Origin: Sabellastarte sp. h YS-2021
Lineage: Eukaryota > Annelida > Polychaeta > Sabellida > Sabellidae
Direction of reading: 5' to 3'
Length of the DNA: 64,000 nt
Assembly: GCA_964017235.1 (NCBI GenBank)
Contig: OZ024936.1
Location: 15,662,496 to 15,726,495, forward strand
Shown here: positions 55,300 to 64,000 of the stretch, one piece after another
How the letters are laid out: each line of letters begins with the position of its first letter
How positions within the stretch are numbered: position 1 is the stretch's first letter
Program-made: the position numbers and the translations under genes
The notes under the pieces: model-generated
Database searches by the model: none
What the model saw: the letters and a program-made list of their open reading frames with translations, nothing else
What the model was told of the DNA's origin: nothing

Positions 55300-58060
55300 A
55301 TACCAAATATGACCGTATAAGAGCCCCAAGAGAGAGTTTGCTTCAATTCTGCTTCACCTCAACTATCAATGCCCAATGATGAATATTAAATCTCACCAGC
55401 TAGGAAACTCAAGCTGTTACAAGTAGGCTAAAAATACTTAGAAGTTGTGGCTTTTCATGACCAAGTGTTATGATGGGGATGTTAGATACTATAAATATAT
55501 AAAAATCAACTCGAAAACACAGGTTTATTTTGCAGGTATGCTATTTACCCACAACCCACCAAGCCTGTTGATGAATAATAACACTCATGGAACAATATGA
55601 AAGACTTAAATAAACCCTTAGGTGAACAAGCTAACTTATTAGATGGTCATAAATAAACAAAAGCTGTCAATAAGTTTTGATGATCAAGTCATATACTGGG
55701 GCTGTTAGATGACAAAATAATACCAAATATGACCGTCTAAGAGCCCCAAGAGAGGGTTTGCTTGAATTCTGCGTAACCGCAGACTATCAATGCCTAGTGA
55801 TGAATATTAAATATCCACAGCTAGGAAACTCAATCTCTGACAAGTAGCCTAAAAATATTTAGAAGTTGTCGATTTTCATGACGAAGTGTTATGATGGGGA
55901 TGTTAGATACTATAAGTGCATAAAAATCAACTGAAAGGTACAGGTATAATTTGCAGATATGCTATTTACCCACAATCCACTAAGGCCTGTTGATTAATAA
56001 CAACAATTATGGAACAATATAAAAGACTTAAATAAACCCATAGGTGAACAAGCTAACTGATTAGATGGTCATAAATAAAAAAAAGCTGTCATTAATTTTT
56101 GAAGATCAAGTCATATACTGGGGCTGTTAGATGACAAAATGATACCAAATATGACCGTCTAAGAACCCGAGAAAGAGTTTGCTTGAATTCTGCTTAACCT
56201 CAGACTATCAATGCCCAATGATGAATATTAAATCTCCAAAGCTAGGAAACGCAAGCTCTGACAAGTAGGCTAAAAATACTTAGAAGTTATGGCTTTTCAT
56301 GATCAAGTGTTATTATGGGGATGTTACATACTATAAGTGCATAAAAATCAACTCAAAAGCACAGGTATATTTTACAGGTATGCTATTTACCCACAACCCA
56401 CCCGTTGATTAATAATAACACTTATGGAACAATGTAAAAGACTTAAATAAACCCTTAGGTGAACAAGCTAACTTATTAGAATTTCATAAATAAACAAAAG
56501 CTGTCATTAATTTTTGAAGATCAAGTCATATACTGGGGCTGTTAGATGACAAAATGATACCAAATATAACAGTATAAGAGCCCCAAGAGAGAGTTTGCTT
56601 AAATCTGCTTATCCTCAGACTATCATTGCTCAATTATGAATATTAAATCCCCCCAGCTAGGAAACTCAAGCTGCCCCAAGTAGGCTAAAAATACTTAGAA
56701 GTTGTGGCTTTTCATGACCAAGTGTTATGATGGGGATGTTAGACACTATAAGTGCATAAAAATCAACTCAAAGGCACAGGTATAATTTGCAGATATGCTA
56801 TTTACCCACAATCCACTAAGGGTTGTTGATTAATAAAAACACTTATGGAACCATATAAAAGACCTAAATAAACTCTTAGGTTAACAAGCTAACTTATTAG
56901 ATGGTCATAAATAAACAAAAGCTGTCATTAAATTTTGAAGATCAAGTCATATACTGGGGCTGTTAGATGACAAAATGATACCAAATATGACCGTCTAAGA
57001 GCCCCACGAGAATGTTTGCTTGAATTCTGCGTAACCTCAGACTATCAATGCCCAATGATGAATATTAAATCTCCACTGCTAGGAAACTCAATCTCTGACA
57101 AGTAGCCTAAAAATATTTAGGTGAACAAGCTAACTTATTAGATGGTCATAAATAAACAAAAGCTGTCATTAAATTTTGAAGATCAAGTCATATACTGGGG
57201 CTGTTAGATGACAAAATGATACCAAATATGAACGTCTAAGAGCCCCAAGAAAGAGTTTGCTTGAATTCTGCTTAACCTTAGACTATCAATGCCCAATGAT
57301 GAATATTAAATCTCCACAGCTAGGAAACGCAAGCTCTGAGAAGTAGGCTAAAAATACTTAGAAGTTGTAGCTTTTCATGATCAAGTGTTATTATGGGGAT
57401 GTTAGATACTGTAAGCGCATAAAAATCAACTCAAAGGCACAGGTATAATTTTCAGATATGCTATTTACCCACAATCCACTAAGGCTTGTTGATTAATAAA
57501 AACACTTATGGAACAATATAAAAGACTTAAATAAACCCATAGGTGAACAAGCTAACTGATTACATGGTCATAAATAAACAAAAGCTGTCATTAATTTTTG
57601 AAGATCAAGTCATATACTGGGGCTGTTAGATGACAAAATGATACCAAATATGACCATCTAAGAGCCCCAAGAAACAGTTTGCTTGAATTCTGCTTCACCT
57701 CAGACTATCAATGCCCAATGATGAATATTAAATCTCCACATCTAGGAAACGCAAGCTCTGACAAGTAGGCTAAAAATACTTAGAAGTTGTGGCTTTTCAT
57801 GATCAAGTGTTATTATGGGGATGATACATACTATAAGTGCATAAAAATCAACTCAAAAACACAGGTATATTTTGCAGGTATGCTATTTACCCATAACCCA
57901 CCTGTTGATTAATAAAAACACTTATGGAACAATATAAAAGACTTAAATAAACCCTTAGGTGAACAAGCTAACTTATTAGAATTTCATAAATAAACAAAAG
58001 CTGTCATTAATTTTTGAAGATCAAGTCATATACTGGGGCTGTTAGATGACAAAATGATAC
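55300..58060 (+). repeat. 2,759-bp HOR, copy 1
   Basis: It pairs with 58,060 onward through AAAATAATACC (55714 and 58472), CCATATAAAAGACC (56851 and 59610), AACTCTTAGGTTAAC (about 56870 and 59629), the truncated-monomer joint (57121 and 59880) and CGTATCAGAG (58071 and 60830). The period is about 6.6 monomers because one monomer in it is truncated. The outer limits are approximate. Confidence 0.88.
56862..57120 (+). repeat. Truncated 259-bp monomer in copy 1 of the 2,759-bp HOR
   Basis: The monomer runs normally to CCTAAAAATATTTAG and then passes straight into GTGAACAAGCTAAC of the next monomer. The last part of the unit (from AAGTTGTGG to AAACCCTTAG) is missing. The join lies in a shared TTAG, so a short homology may have guided the deletion. 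Confidence 0.9.
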
Positions 58061-60820
58061 CAAATATAACCGTATCAGAGCTCCAAGAGAGAGTTTGCTT
58101 GAATTCTGCTTAACCTCAGACTATCAATGCCCAATGATGAATATTAAATCTCCCCAGCTAGGAAACTCAAGCTGTTACAAGTAGGCTAAAAATACTTAGA
58201 AGTTGTGGCTTTTCATGACCAAGTGTTATGATGGGGATGTTAGATACTATAAATATATAAAAATCAACTCGAAAGCACAGGTTTATTTTGCAGGTATGCT
58301 ATTTACCCACAACCCACCAAGCCTGTTGATGAATAATAACACTTATGGAACAATATAAAAGACTTAAATAAACCCTTAGGTGAACAAGCTAACTTATTGT
58401 ATGGTCATAAATAAACAAAAGCTGTCAATAAGTTTTGATGATCAAGTCATATACTGGGGCTGTTAGATGACAAAATAATACCAAATATGACCGTCTAAGA
58501 GCCCCAAGGGAGGGTTTGCTTGAATTCTGCTTAACCTCAGACTATCAATGCCCAATGATGAATATTAAATCTCCAAAGCTAGGAAACTCAATCTCTGACA
58601 AGTAGCCTAAAAATATTTAGAAGTTGTCGATTTTCATGACGAAGTGTTATGATGGGGATGTTAGATACTATAAGTGCATAAAAATCAACTGAAAGGCACA
58701 GGTATAATTTGCAGATATGCTATTTACCCACAATCCACTAAGGCCTGTTGATTAATAACAACAATTATGGAACAATATAAAAGACTTAAATAAACCCATA
58801 GGTGAACAAGCTAACTGATTAGATGGTCATAAATAAACAAAAGCTGTCATTAATTTTTGAAGATCAAGTCATATACTGGGGCTGTTAGATGACAAAATGA
58901 TACCAAATATGACCATCTAAGAGCCCCGAGAAAGAGTTTGCTTGAATTCTGCTTAACCTCAGACTATCAATGCCCAATGATGAATATTAAATCTCCAAAG
59001 CTAGGAAACGCAAGCTCTGACAAGTAGGCTAAAAATACTTAGAAGTTATGGCTTTTCATGATCAAGTGTTATTATGGGGATGTTACATACTATAAGTGCA
59101 TAAAAATCAACTCAAAAGCACAGGTATATTTTACAGGTATGCTATTTACCCACAACCCACCCGGTGATTAATAATAACACTTATGGAACAATGTAAAAGA
59201 CTTAAATAAACCCTTACGTGAACAAGCTAACTTATTAGAATTTCATAAATAAACAAAAGCTGTCATTAATTTTTGAAGATCAAGTCATATACTGGGGCTG
59301 TTAGATGACAAAATGATACCAAATATAACAGTATAAGAGCCCCAAGAGAGAGTTTGCTTGAATCTGCTTATCCTCAGACTATCATTGCTCAATTATGAAT
59401 ATTAAATCCCCCCAGCTAGGAAACTCAAGCTGCCCCAAGTAGGCTAAAAATATTTAGAAGTTGTGGCTTTTCATGACCAAGTGTTATGATGGGGATGTTA
59501 GATACTATAAGTGCATAAAAATCAACTCGAAAGCACAGGTATAATTTGCAGATATGCTATTTACCCACAATCCACTAAGGGTTGTTGATTAATAAAAACA
59601 CTTATGGAACCATATAAAAGACCTAAATAAACTCTTAGGTTAACAAGCTAACTTATTAGATGGTCATAAATAAACAAAAGCTGTCATTAAATTTTGAAGA
59701 TCAAGTCATATACTGGGGCTGTTAGATGACAAAATGATACCAAATATGACCGTCTAAGAGCCCCACGAGAATGTTTGCTTAAATTCTGCGTAACCTCAGA
59801 CTATCAATGCCCAATGATGAATATTAAATCTCCACTGCTAGGAAACTCAATCTCTGACAAGTAGCCTAAAAATATTTAGGTGAACAAGCTAGCTTATTAG
59901 ATGGTCATAAATAAACAAAAGCTGTCATTAAATTTTGAAGATCAAGTCATATACTGGGGCTGTTAGATGACAAAATGATACCAAATATGAACGTCTAAGA
60001 GCCCCAAGAAAGAGTTTGCTTGAATTCTGCTTAACCTTAGACTATCAATGCCCAATGATGAATATTAAATCTCCACAGCTAGGAAATGCAAGCTCTGAGA
60101 AGTAGGCTACAAATACTTAGAAGTTGTGGCTTTTCATGATCAAGTGTTATTATGGGGATGTTAGATACTGTAAGCGCATAAAAATCAACTCAAAGGCACA
60201 GGTATAATTTTCAGATATGCTATTTACCCACAATCCACTAAGGCTTGTTGATTAATAAAAACACTTATGGAACAATATAAAAGACTTAAATAAACCCATA
60301 GGTGAACAAGCTAACTGATTACATGGTCATAAATAAACAAAAGCTGTCATTAATTTTTGAAGATCAAGTCATATACTGGGGCTGTTAGATGACAAAATGA
60401 TACCAAATAGGACCATCTGAGAGCCCCAAAAAAGAGTTTGCTTGAATTCTGCTTCACCTCAGACTATCAATGCCCAATGATGAATATTAAATCTCCACAT
60501 CTAGGAAACGCAAGCTCTGACAAGTAGCCTAAAAATACTTAGAAGTTGTGGCTTTTCATGATGAAGTGTTATTATGGGGATGTTACATACTATAAGTGCA
60601 TAAAAATCAACTCAAAAACACAGGTATATTTTGCAGGCATGCTATTTACCCACAACCCACCTGTTGATTAATAAAAACACTTATGGAACAATATAAAAGA
60701 CTTAAATAAACCCTTAGGTGAACAAGCTAACTTATTAGAATTTCATAAATAAACAAAAGCTGTCATTAATTTTTGAAGATCAAGTCATATACTGGGGCTG
60801 TTAGATGACAAAATGATACC
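58061..60820 (+). repeat. 2,759-bp HOR, copy 2
   Basis: Second copy, with scattered differences from the first (AAGCTAGCTTATTAG for AAGCTAACTTATTAG near 59886; CTTAAATTCTGC for CTTGAATTCTGC near 59778). Similarity continues for a short way past 60,820, so the two copies overlap in the shared monomer type at their border. Confidence 0.88.
59621..59879 (+). repeat. Truncated 259-bp monomer in copy 2 of the 2,759-bp HOR
   Basis: Same joint as at 57,120, 2,759 bp away. The deletion therefore occurred before this unit was duplicated. Confidence 0.9.
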
Positions 60821-61971
60821 AAATATAACCGTATCAGAGCCCCAAGAGAGAGTTTGCTTGAATTCTGCTTAACCTCAGACTATCAATGCCCAATGATGAA
60901 TATTAAATCTCCCCAGCTAGGAAACTCAAGCTGTTACAAGTAGGCTAAAAATACTTAGAAGTTGTGGCTTTTCATGACCAAGTGTTATGATGGGGATGTT
61001 AGATACTATAAATGTATAAAAATCAACTCGAAAGCACAGGTATATTTTGCAAGTATGCTATTTACCCACAACCCACCAAGGCCTGTTGATTAATCATAAC
61101 ACTTATGGAACAATATGAAAGACTTAAATAAACCCTTAGGTGAACAAGCTAACTTATTAGATGGTCATAAATAAACAAAAGCTGTCATTAATTTTTGAAG
61201 ATCAAGTCATATACTGGGGCTGTTAGATGACAAAATGATACCAAATATGACCGTCTAAGAGCCCCAAGAGAGAGTTTGCTTGAATTCTGCGTAACCTCAG
61301 ACTATCAATGCCCAATAATGAATATTAAATCTCCACAGCTAGGAAACTCAATCTCTGACAAGTAGCCTAAAAATATTTAGAAGTTGTAGTTTTTCATGAC
61401 CAAATGTTATTATGGGGATGTTAGATACTATAAGTGCATAAAAATCAACTCAAAAGCACAGGTATATTTTGCAGGTATGCTATTTACCCACAACCCACCT
61501 GTTGATTAATAATAACACTTATGGAACAATATGAAAGACTTAAATAAACCATTAGGTGAACAAGTCAACTTATTAGATGGTCATAAATAAACCAAAATCT
61601 GTCAATAATTTTTGAAGATCAACCCATATACTGGGGCTGTTAGATGACAAAATGATACCAAATATGACCGTCTAAGAGCCCCAAGAAAGAGTTTGCTTGA
61701 ATTCTGCTTAACCTCAGACTATCAATGCCCAATGATGAATATTAAATCTCCTCAGCTTGGAAACGCAAGCTCTGACAAGTAGGCTAAAAATACTTAGAAG
61801 TTGTGGCTTTTCCTGATCAAGTGTTATTATGTTGATGTTACATACTATAAGTGCATAAAAATCAACTCAAAAGCACAGGTATATTTTGCAGATATGCTAT
61901 TTACCCACAACCCACCAAGGCCGGTTGATTAATAATAACACTTATGGAACAATATGAAAGACTTAAATAAA
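60821..61971 (+). repeat. Last monomers and right edge of the array
   Basis: About three monomers of mixed type, the last starting at 61543 (AATAAACCATTAGG). It has CAGCTTGGAAACGC, TTTTCCTGATC and TATGTTGATG variants and a CCGGTTGATT near its end. The satellite stops at AGACTTAAATAA and non-repeated DNA starts with AATGGCGGATCGCG. The break is at the usual monomer boundary. No target-site duplication or mobile-element end is visible. Confidence 0.9.
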
Positions 61972-62383
61972 ATGGCGGATCGCGAGATGCTGAAAAGCAA
62001 AGAATATCATCAGATTATTGGGTAAATTGGCCAATAATGTAAAAAAATTTTTAAACAAAATGCATATAAAATGCTTTAATTTGATATGTTTTAATGTCTT
62101 AACTCGAGATACTTATAGTCCCAACAATCCCGTAAAGTCTGCTATGTGGTGATATACACAGGAAAACAATTAACTGATTTCATAATATTGGTGTCGACTA
62201 GTGTGTTGATAAGCTACTAATCGATTAGTATGAATAATCGTTTCAGCTTTACAAAATATCCCATCCCATTTAAGTCTGATACTAAGCCTAATCTTTTTCA
62301 ATGAAATCCCCCAGGCACACCACCTGCACTAAAAGTTTGCTTTGTAGGAAAGAACTACTCATATTGAGAGTTAGATGCCTTAC
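61972..62383. other. Unique AT-rich flank between array and gene exon
   Basis: About 410 bp of AT-rich sequence not related to the satellite. On the minus strand it would be the intron (or broken end) after the second multicopper oxidase exon. It holds a 16-bp palindrome at 62215-62230. I see no exon, RNA gene or element in the rest. Confidence 0.7.
62215..62230. repeat. 16-bp perfect palindrome
   Basis: TACTAATCGATTAGTA reads the same on both strands. It lies about 245 bp outside the array edge in AT-rich intronic or intergenic DNA. It could be a protein-binding site or chance; nothing around it decides. Confidence 0.85.
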
Positions 62384-62539
62384 CGGATTGTTAAGACTTG
62401 TGAAGGTGATCCAGTAATTGTTCACTGACTGATTTGCTCGAATGTACACATCATATCTCTCACCAATGTGAGCCACTAGTTGATCTACATTAAATGGCGT
62501 CAGGGGGCTCCCGTCAGATGCAATCACTGTCATTCGATG
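62384..62539 (-). CDS. Laccase-like multicopper oxidase, exon in second cupredoxin domain
   Basis: A 156-bp exon (52 codons) with clean borders: acceptor TCCATTTCAG before 62539 and donor GTAAGG starting at 62383, both in phase 0. It encodes HRMTVIASDGSPLTPFNVDQ, a short VAHIGERYDVYIRANQ stretch, and NNYWITFTSLNNP. The patterns H-x-M-x-V-I-A-x-D-G, G-E-R-Y-D-V and N-Y-W-I are typical of the second cupredoxin domain of laccase-type multicopper oxidases, which oxidise phenols or metals with transfer of electrons to oxygen. The copper-binding histidine clusters lie in domains 1 and 3 and are not expected here. There is no stop or frameshift inside. The enclosing open frame goes on past the donor to 62288 but that part does not resemble the family. 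Hephaestin or ascorbate-oxidase type is less likely but not excluded. Confidence 0.78.
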
Positions 62540-62699
62540 CTGAAATGGACACGATAATTATTTTCACGTCATCAACAGACTTTTCACTCACTGATATTGT
62601 ATATATTTATACTCAGTAAAATATCCCCAGGTACTACAGGACTCAATGTGCATATGACCCATCTGACTGTACCAGTACAGCACAAGCTACTGACACTCC

Positions 62700-62829
62700 C
62701 CTAACTGAAAGACAGAGGCTCAAGGATGAGCATTTATCAACGTTCTTGAGGTTCTTTAGCCTGCCACTGGGGATAGGACCCAATGACAGAGGACCACCAT
62801 TTTAAGTGGTCATCCGAGCCACTATGTAT
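62700..62829 (-). mobile_element. Possible body of a tRNA-headed SINE
   Basis: On the minus strand this follows the tRNA-like head. It contains a 6-bp inverted repeat, GACCAC and GTGGTC around CATTTTAA (about 62790-62809). The extent of the body and any tail or target-site duplication could not be defined, and it has no similarity to the SINE in the satellite array beyond the promoter boxes. Confidence 0.4.
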
Positions 62830-62900
62830 CTGCCTGTACCTGGGTTTGAACCCACGTCCTCTGTGGTCCTAGTGTGTTACCCACTAGGCCACAGTGGCAG
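62830..62900 (-). other. tRNA-derived sequence (SINE head or tRNA pseudogene)
   Basis: A 71-bp tRNA-sized stretch. On the minus strand it has an A box TGGCCTAGTGGG, a B box GGGTTCAAACCC at the right spacing, and outer ends CTGCC and GGCAG that pair. A standard anticodon arm cannot be folded from CACTAGGACCACAGAGG, and the T stem is poor, so this is not a functional tRNA gene. It lies within the intron on the same strand as the gene. Confidence 0.65.
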
Positions 62901-63323
62901 ATAATTCTGGTATTGAAGTGTGAAGTAAAGAGATTACCATTAATATCATCTAAACATACTTATGCTCAGGCTCTCTGCCGGGGGCTAAACTACCTAAATC
63001 AGAACCAATTACTCAGAAGTTGTATAACTCTGTAATCAGGAGAGGCTTGTTACACTAGTTTGTCAAAAAAAATAAAAATTCCTTTTTTTCACACATTGCG
63101 CTTTAACACATACATATCTATCTTGGATTTCAAGTATCGTAAATAATTCTTAAATAGGAATTTTGATTTGGAAGTAAAGACAGTGTCTACAATATTCGCA
63201 CTAGAGGAAAGGTTAAGTAGACCATTCTAAGTACATTAACTGGCAGTGATTTCACAATGGCAGGGATATGTTAGAAACTCAAATCCATACTGCCTCTCAC
63301 TCGATTAGTCCAAACTGACTAAC

Positions 63324-63457
63324 CCTCTGTATCTCCATTATATAGGGAGTCTCTTTCCCAGTGTTCATGAAGCGGAATCTGTAGTACAGTCCTGACCTCA
63401 CTTTGTAGATTGTTGTCGTGCCCCAGCAAGGACTGATGGTCCTTGCATCAAACAGTC
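63324..63457 (-). CDS. Laccase-like multicopper oxidase, upstream exon of second cupredoxin domain
   Basis: A 134-bp exon. The acceptor is a T-rich tract ending TTTTAG before 63457; the donor is GTTAGT at 63323. It begins with the last two bases of a codon (GA) and then encodes LFDARTISPCW, GTTTIYKVRSG and LYYRFRFMNTGKETPYIMEIQR. K-V-x-x-G-x-x-Y-R-F-R-x-x-N is the usual start of the second cupredoxin domain in laccases, and a glycine codon completed across the splice would give the expected ING-like turn. The open frame upstream of the acceptor to 63527 has no family similarity and is probably intron. Together with the exon at 62384-62539 this is about 97 residues of a protein that normally has more than 500. 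The rest lies outside the window or is lost. Confidence 0.75.
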
Positions 63458-64000
63458 CTAAAATAAACAACAGCAGCTCTGGTTGTAACAACATTTCCAA
63501 CAAGTACCCAGGATATACTGCAGTCATTTTGGACTAGCCTTCAATGAGCTGCGCTAAAAAGGGAACTCTGGGATGCCCAGGTGTTAACAGCACTGATATA
63601 TCTAAGGATATTAAAAATCCCCGGAAGTTCAGGTGTTAACACAGCTGATATATGTAAAGATATTACAAGAGATCTTGAATGACAGGCTATTTTTTCTACA
63701 GGTTTATAAATTTGTTTTTCTAAACTTTCAAGTTATATGCATCATGTGCTGAGATCCAAGTTATAATATCTAGTTATGGTGTTTCAGTAAAAAGGTTTGG
63801 AATCCAGGGCCCCACAGAAAGCAGCTCATGTTCTAGTATAATTTAGCATCATTTCAGCTGGGACTAAGTGTCACCATTTCTTTAACATTTACACTAATTC
63901 TAGATTAAAAATGCCTTTTGTATGAGTTGACATTATTATTGTTACTATTGAAATTATATAACAGCAACACCTATGCCATACTTTGCTTCCATTTGATTAA
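63458..64000. other. Upstream intron or flank, no gene recognised
   Basis: AT-rich sequence after the acceptor of the upstream exon. I looked on the minus strand for the earlier laccase motifs (domain 1 copper ligands, such as H-x-H) and found none. It includes a short tandem duplication at 63578-63665 and otherwise nothing I can name. Confidence 0.65.
63578..63665 (+). repeat. Imperfect direct repeat, two ~36-bp copies, 52 bp apart
   Basis: CAGGTGTTAACAGCACTGAT with ATATCTAAGGATATTA (63578-63613), then CAGGTGTTAACACAGCTGAT with ATATGTAAAGATATTA (63630-63665). Probably a small local duplication in the intron. The short linker is GC-richer and not repeated. Confidence 0.8.

Larger units (their letters stand above)
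1..61971 (+). repeat. Satellite array, ~420-bp monomer, ~145-150 copies
   Basis: The same sequence recurs head to tail without spacers. Monomer starts (the AATAAAC following GACTTA) fall at 1, 414, 831, 1247, 1664 and 2086, giving lengths of 413-422 bp; the pattern continues to about 61,971, where similarity stops abruptly after GACTTAAATAA. Recognisable blocks in order are CTTAGGTGAACAAG, CATAAATAAACAAAAGCTGTC, ACTGGGGCTGTTAGATGACA, CCTCAGACTATCAATGCCCA, GATGAATATTAAAT, GGGGATGTTAGATACTATAA, AAAATCAACTC and ACTTATGGAACAATAT. All copies share one orientation. Length differences come mainly from small indels, for example CCACCTGTTG against CCACCAAGGCCTGTTG. Every frame is rich in stops. The array is open at the left window edge. 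A centromeric or heterochromatic role is possible but nothing in the sequence shows it. Confidence 0.98.
62540..63323 (-). other. Intron of the multicopper oxidase gene (784 bp)
   Basis: Bounded by donor GTTAGT (63323) and acceptor TTTCAG (62540) on the minus strand, phase 0. Joining the exons gives the sequence MEIQR-HRMTVIASDG, which keeps the spacing expected between the I-x-x-H and M-x-V-I-A-x-D-G motifs, so no codon is missing. It contains the tRNA-derived sequence at 62830-62900 and AT-rich DNA with no other gene seen. Confidence 0.72.

Noticed and set aside
1-61971. CRISPR array
   Set aside because: Units of about 420 bp follow each other without unique spacers, and the context is eukaryotic.
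1-61971. Hammerhead ribozyme encoded in the satellite
   Set aside because: Known in some animal satellites, so I looked for the CTGATGA and GAAA core on both strands. The monomer has no CTGATGA on either strand. The one match outside the array (minus strand near 62010) lacks the second core element.
1-61971. CENP-B box in the monomer
   Set aside because: I looked for a TTCG, A, CGGG arrangement. The only CGGG found (in the GGCACGGGTATAA variants) is not preceded by the rest of the motif.
1-61971. Tandemly arrayed gene family or rRNA/5S/histone cluster
   Set aside because: No conserved open frame in the monomer, no rRNA-like or tRNA-like segment outside the SINE, and no internal polymerase III boxes in the repeat itself.
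61966-61990. Transposon end at the array boundary
   Set aside because: No terminal inverted repeat, target-site duplication or poly-A tail could be found on either side of the boundary.
62288-62383. Extension of the oxidase coding sequence to the open-frame end at 62288
   Set aside because: Past the donor GTAAGG the translation no longer resembles the family and becomes a run of unrelated residues. The splice site is strong and keeps phase.
63458-63527. Start of a protein at the ATG near 63527
   Set aside because: The segment before the acceptor TTTTAG has no family similarity, and the domain start that follows is internal to a multicopper oxidase, so a translation start here is unlikely.

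Overview
This is non-coding eukaryotic (animal) DNA dominated by one satellite array. From the left edge to about base 61,971 the window is a head-to-tail array of roughly 145-150 copies of an AT-rich monomer of about 413-422 bp, all on one strand sense. It is interrupted only by two copies of one tRNA-derived SINE insertion. Stops fall in every frame of the monomer and I see no satellite-encoded protein. The metazoan assignment rests on three things: tRNA-headed SINEs with an L2/CR1-like 3' tail, split exons with GT/AG borders, and a laccase-type multicopper oxidase. The species cannot be named from this; a marine invertebrate would fit.

The array is a patchwork of higher-order repeats (HORs), recognised by diagnostic variants that recur at fixed distances. 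From left to right: a dimer of about 833 bp (414-2085); a trimer of 1,262 bp (2086-4183); a 198-bp and a 384-bp deleted monomer (4184-4765); diverged monomers without a clear HOR (4766-6860); a SINE-bearing block (6861-8483); a heptamer of 2,948 bp (8484-13905); a pentamer of about 2,095 bp in nearly five copies (13959-23250); a 1,182-bp unit with a shared deletion (about 23640-26500); the SINE-bearing block again (27133-27902); a second pentamer of 2,111 bp (27903-33390); a very similar 7,549-bp tandem duplication (about 32330-47427) carrying a strict 837-bp dimer that runs on to about 49400; a tetramer of 1,680 bp (50990-54350); and a 2,759-bp unit containing a truncated monomer (about 55300-61000). 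The monomer itself appears to be an old dimer: its two halves (about 198 and 219 bp) can still be aligned.

The SINE went in once: both copies have the same target site, the same site duplication and almost the same sequence, 20.26 kb apart. They therefore mark a duplicated block and give an internal time marker for array turnover.

From 61,972 to 64,000 the DNA is non-satellite flank. On the minus strand it has two consecutive exons (63457-63324 and 62539-62384) of the second cupredoxin domain of a laccase-like multicopper oxidase, joined by a 784-bp intron that contains a second, unrelated tRNA-derived sequence. No following exon is visible in the about 410 bp left before the array, so either the array lies inside a very large intron of this gene or the gene is cut off there.
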